From NCBI GenBank assembly GCA_947179155.2, contig OX359282.1, forward strand, positions 1,379,001 through 1,443,000: a stretch of DNA of 64,000 nucleotides, read 5' to 3'. The position numbers and the translations under genes were made by a program. This document shows positions 61,607-64,000 of the stretch, one piece after another. Each line of letters opens with the position of its first letter. Positions within the stretch are counted from its first letter, which is position 1. The DNA is from Hedera helix (lineage: Eukaryota; Streptophyta; Magnoliopsida; Apiales; Araliaceae). The notes beneath the pieces are model-generated. The model did not search any database, was not told the origin of the DNA, and worked only from the letters and a program-made list of their open reading frames with translations.

Positions 61607-64000
61607 TGTAGCGACCCGAAATATTTTAATATAGAGAAATGGAATTATTGGCTGTAATTGTAAATTTCTAGAGGATTAAATTAAATCATTATATGATGGT
61701 TTGGTTTATTTAATTATGTGTTGAAGTAATTAAAGGAATTTAAGGAAGGTTCAATTAATGGGTTAATTAAATTAATGGACCAACCTAGGTTGTATAGTAT
61801 CAAAGTTTGATAGGGTAAATGAGCTATGTGATATTTAATTAAATAACTAGCACGTTAAGCTGGATGTGTAAATTAATTAATATGATTATTAATTAATGAG
61901 ATTTTGTAAACATTAATAATGTTATATTTATTTTCATTTGGAAAGTTATTGATAGTGGGGTATTAATATTTTATATTTCCACTAGAAATTTAATTTGGGC
62001 AACCCAAAGCTTAGTTGCAATGTAAGTAACAATTGGGCCACCCATTTGTTTAATTAACAAAACAAATAGCAGCCCAGCCCAAGGGTAATAACATAACCCG
62101 GTGGAAAAGTAAGAGTGCCACTCCTTTAGGGACAAAACCTCAGAAAAAGCAGAGCACGCGCAGTTTGTGCAAAGCTCAAGGAATCAGTGCTGCGAAAAGA
62201 AGGAACAAATCAGGCATAGGGGAGGCTATAGGGTCCAACTCCTCAGAGTTGTTTAAGGCTGAGAGAGTGTTGTGTAACCTCAGTCATTCCCTCATTTCCC
62301 CTTCGCGTTCATTTAGGCTAAGAGAGATATGGAGCTTGAGAAGTAAATGCAAACTTCAGAGGAGTTCATGTTGTTCGGAGAAGGCAGAATCTGAATGTAA
62401 ATCATCTGTCAAAGATTGAAGGTATTACACCGTTATTTTGATTTAACTAGTTTTATGTTATGTTGGATTAAGGAAGCAGAATATGCTAGAGTTGCATATG
62501 AGGTGTTTAAATGAGAGTAATGTAAACTTTGTAGTCAAATGTTGTTGAAACTAGTTAATGATTGAATCAGAACTAGAATAATGGTTTCGATTATTTTACC
62601 CAGTCAACATTAAGAGTCTGAACCACAGTTGGTCTGTAATCGGTGTTCATGTTCATAAAACTTTAGAATGGACTGGTGTATTGACTTATTATTGGTTTAG
62701 ATGTGGTTTTCGGTTGGGAGAAATCTGTGTTAAGGACCAAGAATGGTCCAGACGATACAAGGTTAGACGTTTTGTTAGTCTAATGAGTAAACCAGAAAGG
62801 TTAAAATGAGTTTTGGCATGTTGTATGAAGCTAGTGTAAATCTGGGAATTTTCCTTAGTTGCGGTAAGAATCGTAGAGTGGTTGCACTCTGATCGTAGAG
62901 CTCACCCTTCAGCCAATGAATGACTTAACCAAATCAGGAGAAAGAATAGTAGGGTAAACCTGAAAATCGTAGAGTGGCCTCAATCGGAAATCGTAGAGCC
63001 CACTATAATATTGAGAAAGAACTAAGCCGTGAGCTTAGGTGTAAATCATAGAGTGACTTCGTTTAGTTACTCGGTAGATCGTAGAGTAAGCTCGCACAAG
63101 GGATCGTCGAGCAGTCTAAACCAGACTTGTGAATCGTCGAGTGGTTCCCACTCACAAATCGTAGAGTGACCCTAGTCACTGAAAATCGTAGAGTGACACT
63201 AGTCACTGAAAATCGTAGAGGGACCCTAGTCACTGAAAATCGTAGAGTGGCCTTAGTCACTGGAAATCGTAGAGTCCACTCGAGATCGTAGAATGCTTTG
63301 TACTCGCCGAGTCGTAGAATAGTCTGGACCAGTCTTGGAAAATCGTTGAGTGACCCCCACTCGACGATCGTAGAGCTGCCAGCCCAGACAGTGTATTCAG
63401 GCCCTGAACCTCGGTTCAGTCGCCGGTTTCAGAAAATATTTTATTAATTAAAATATTATTAACAGATTAATAATATTAGACAATGAGTAATTAATATCAA
63501 ATGATTTATAACGATAAGGGTTTCATTGTAATTGAAACAAGGTATTTAATTAATTATTGTGCAACAATAATTAAAGTGAGTTATATTCAATAATGAATAA
63601 GGATGGGTAAGTAATTAATTATTATTTAAGAGGTATTAAATAATAATTAAAGAATGATAAATATAAAAAGGTAATTACTTATTTTTTTAAACAAATAAGG
63701 GTGATTAATTAGTTAATTACTATTTAGAGGATATTAAATTAAATAATAATTAAAGCGGGATGAAGTTAATAAAGTGATCATTTGTTATAATAAATGAGGT
63801 TATGTAATTAAGAAATTATTACTAGAATGATATTCAATGATCATTAATGAATTGAGAATAGTTAATTAATTAATTTAATTATTATTCAAGTGATATTAAA
63901 TAATAATAAAAGGGAATTGAGGTTAATGAAATAATTGTTTATGTGAAGGTAAATAAACAAGTAAAGTTAAGTGAGTAAATTGTTTATTTAATTAATATTA
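61607..64000 (+). mobile_element. Start of another LTR, cut by the window edge
   Basis: It opens TGTAGCGACCCGAAATATT, the TGT(A/G)RCGACC form of plant Ty3/gypsy LTRs, and continues without a coding region to the window end. Its 62870-63380 part is packed with ATCGTAGAG motifs. The end and the target duplication are outside the window. The 84-codon frame at 62165-62419 resembles nothing I know. Confidence 0.6.
63157..63291. repeat. 27-bp tandem repeat, about 5 copies
   Basis: Units AATCGTAGAGTGACCCTAGT and variants start at 63157, 63184, 63211, 63238 and 63265. The spacing is exactly 27 bp. The array lies inside the LTR that begins at 61607. Confidence 0.9.

Noticed and set aside
62165..62419. 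84-codon frame inside the right-hand LTR
   Set aside because: It lies in LTR sequence and matches no retrotransposon or host protein I know.
63063..63260. 65-codon frame with a repeated LRFSVT block
   Set aside because: The peptide repeat only reflects the 27-bp DNA repeat, whose length is a multiple of three.

Overview
The window is repeat-rich, AT-rich nuclear DNA from a flowering plant, almost certainly a eudicot. Evidence: two intron-containing plant genes with canonical GT-AG splicing, a dirigent gene, a FAR1-related pseudogene, an endogenous plant pararetrovirus, and plant-type Helitron, CACTA, hAT, Tourist, Stowaway, RTE-LINE and LTR elements. I cannot name the species.

Layout. 1-7.9 kb: an LTR cut off by the window edge abuts a FAR1-related (FRS) pseudogene, followed by a small gag-only LTR element whose left LTR holds a nested solo LTR and a 524-bp tandem duplication. 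8.8-12.1 kb: an intact 4-exon gene (minus strand) for a 233-aa, probably plastid-targeted protein of unknown function. 12.6-13.7 kb: two MITE-like elements. 14.2-25.5 kb: a complete 19-exon minus-strand gene for an 880-aa HUB2/BRE1-type RING E3 ligase (histone H2B monoubiquitination); its introns hold an RTE LINE, a Stowaway MITE and a hAT MITE. 25.8-34.9 kb: a Helitron (A|TC...CTAG|T) whose AAT microsatellite is interrupted by about 6.8 kb of caulimovirid-like endogenous pararetrovirus. 35.3-55.1 kb: a nest of large retrotransposon remains: a 4-kb solo LTR (TSD TTTTA), a 1-kb hAT element (TSD AACACAAT), a 9.8-kb degenerate LTR element (TSD AAATC) containing another LTR, and a 3.6-kb solo LTR (TSD TTTAT) containing a CACTA element (TSD ACC) that itself contains a SINE. 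57.7-61 kb: a Tourist MITE, a frameshifted dirigent gene, a second, empty copy of the same Helitron starting 5 bp after the dirigent stop codon, and a 467-bp tandem duplication. 61.6-64 kb: the start of another LTR with a 27-bp tandem array.

Only the plastid-protein gene and HUB2 look functional. They lie in the same orientation about 2.1 kb apart and show no sign of working together. The most interesting part is the composite Helitron/pararetrovirus block next to HUB2: the window also holds an empty copy of the same Helitron, so the insertion can be dissected by direct comparison. All exon joins, target-site duplications and terminal repeats were read by eye from the sequence; no database search was run.
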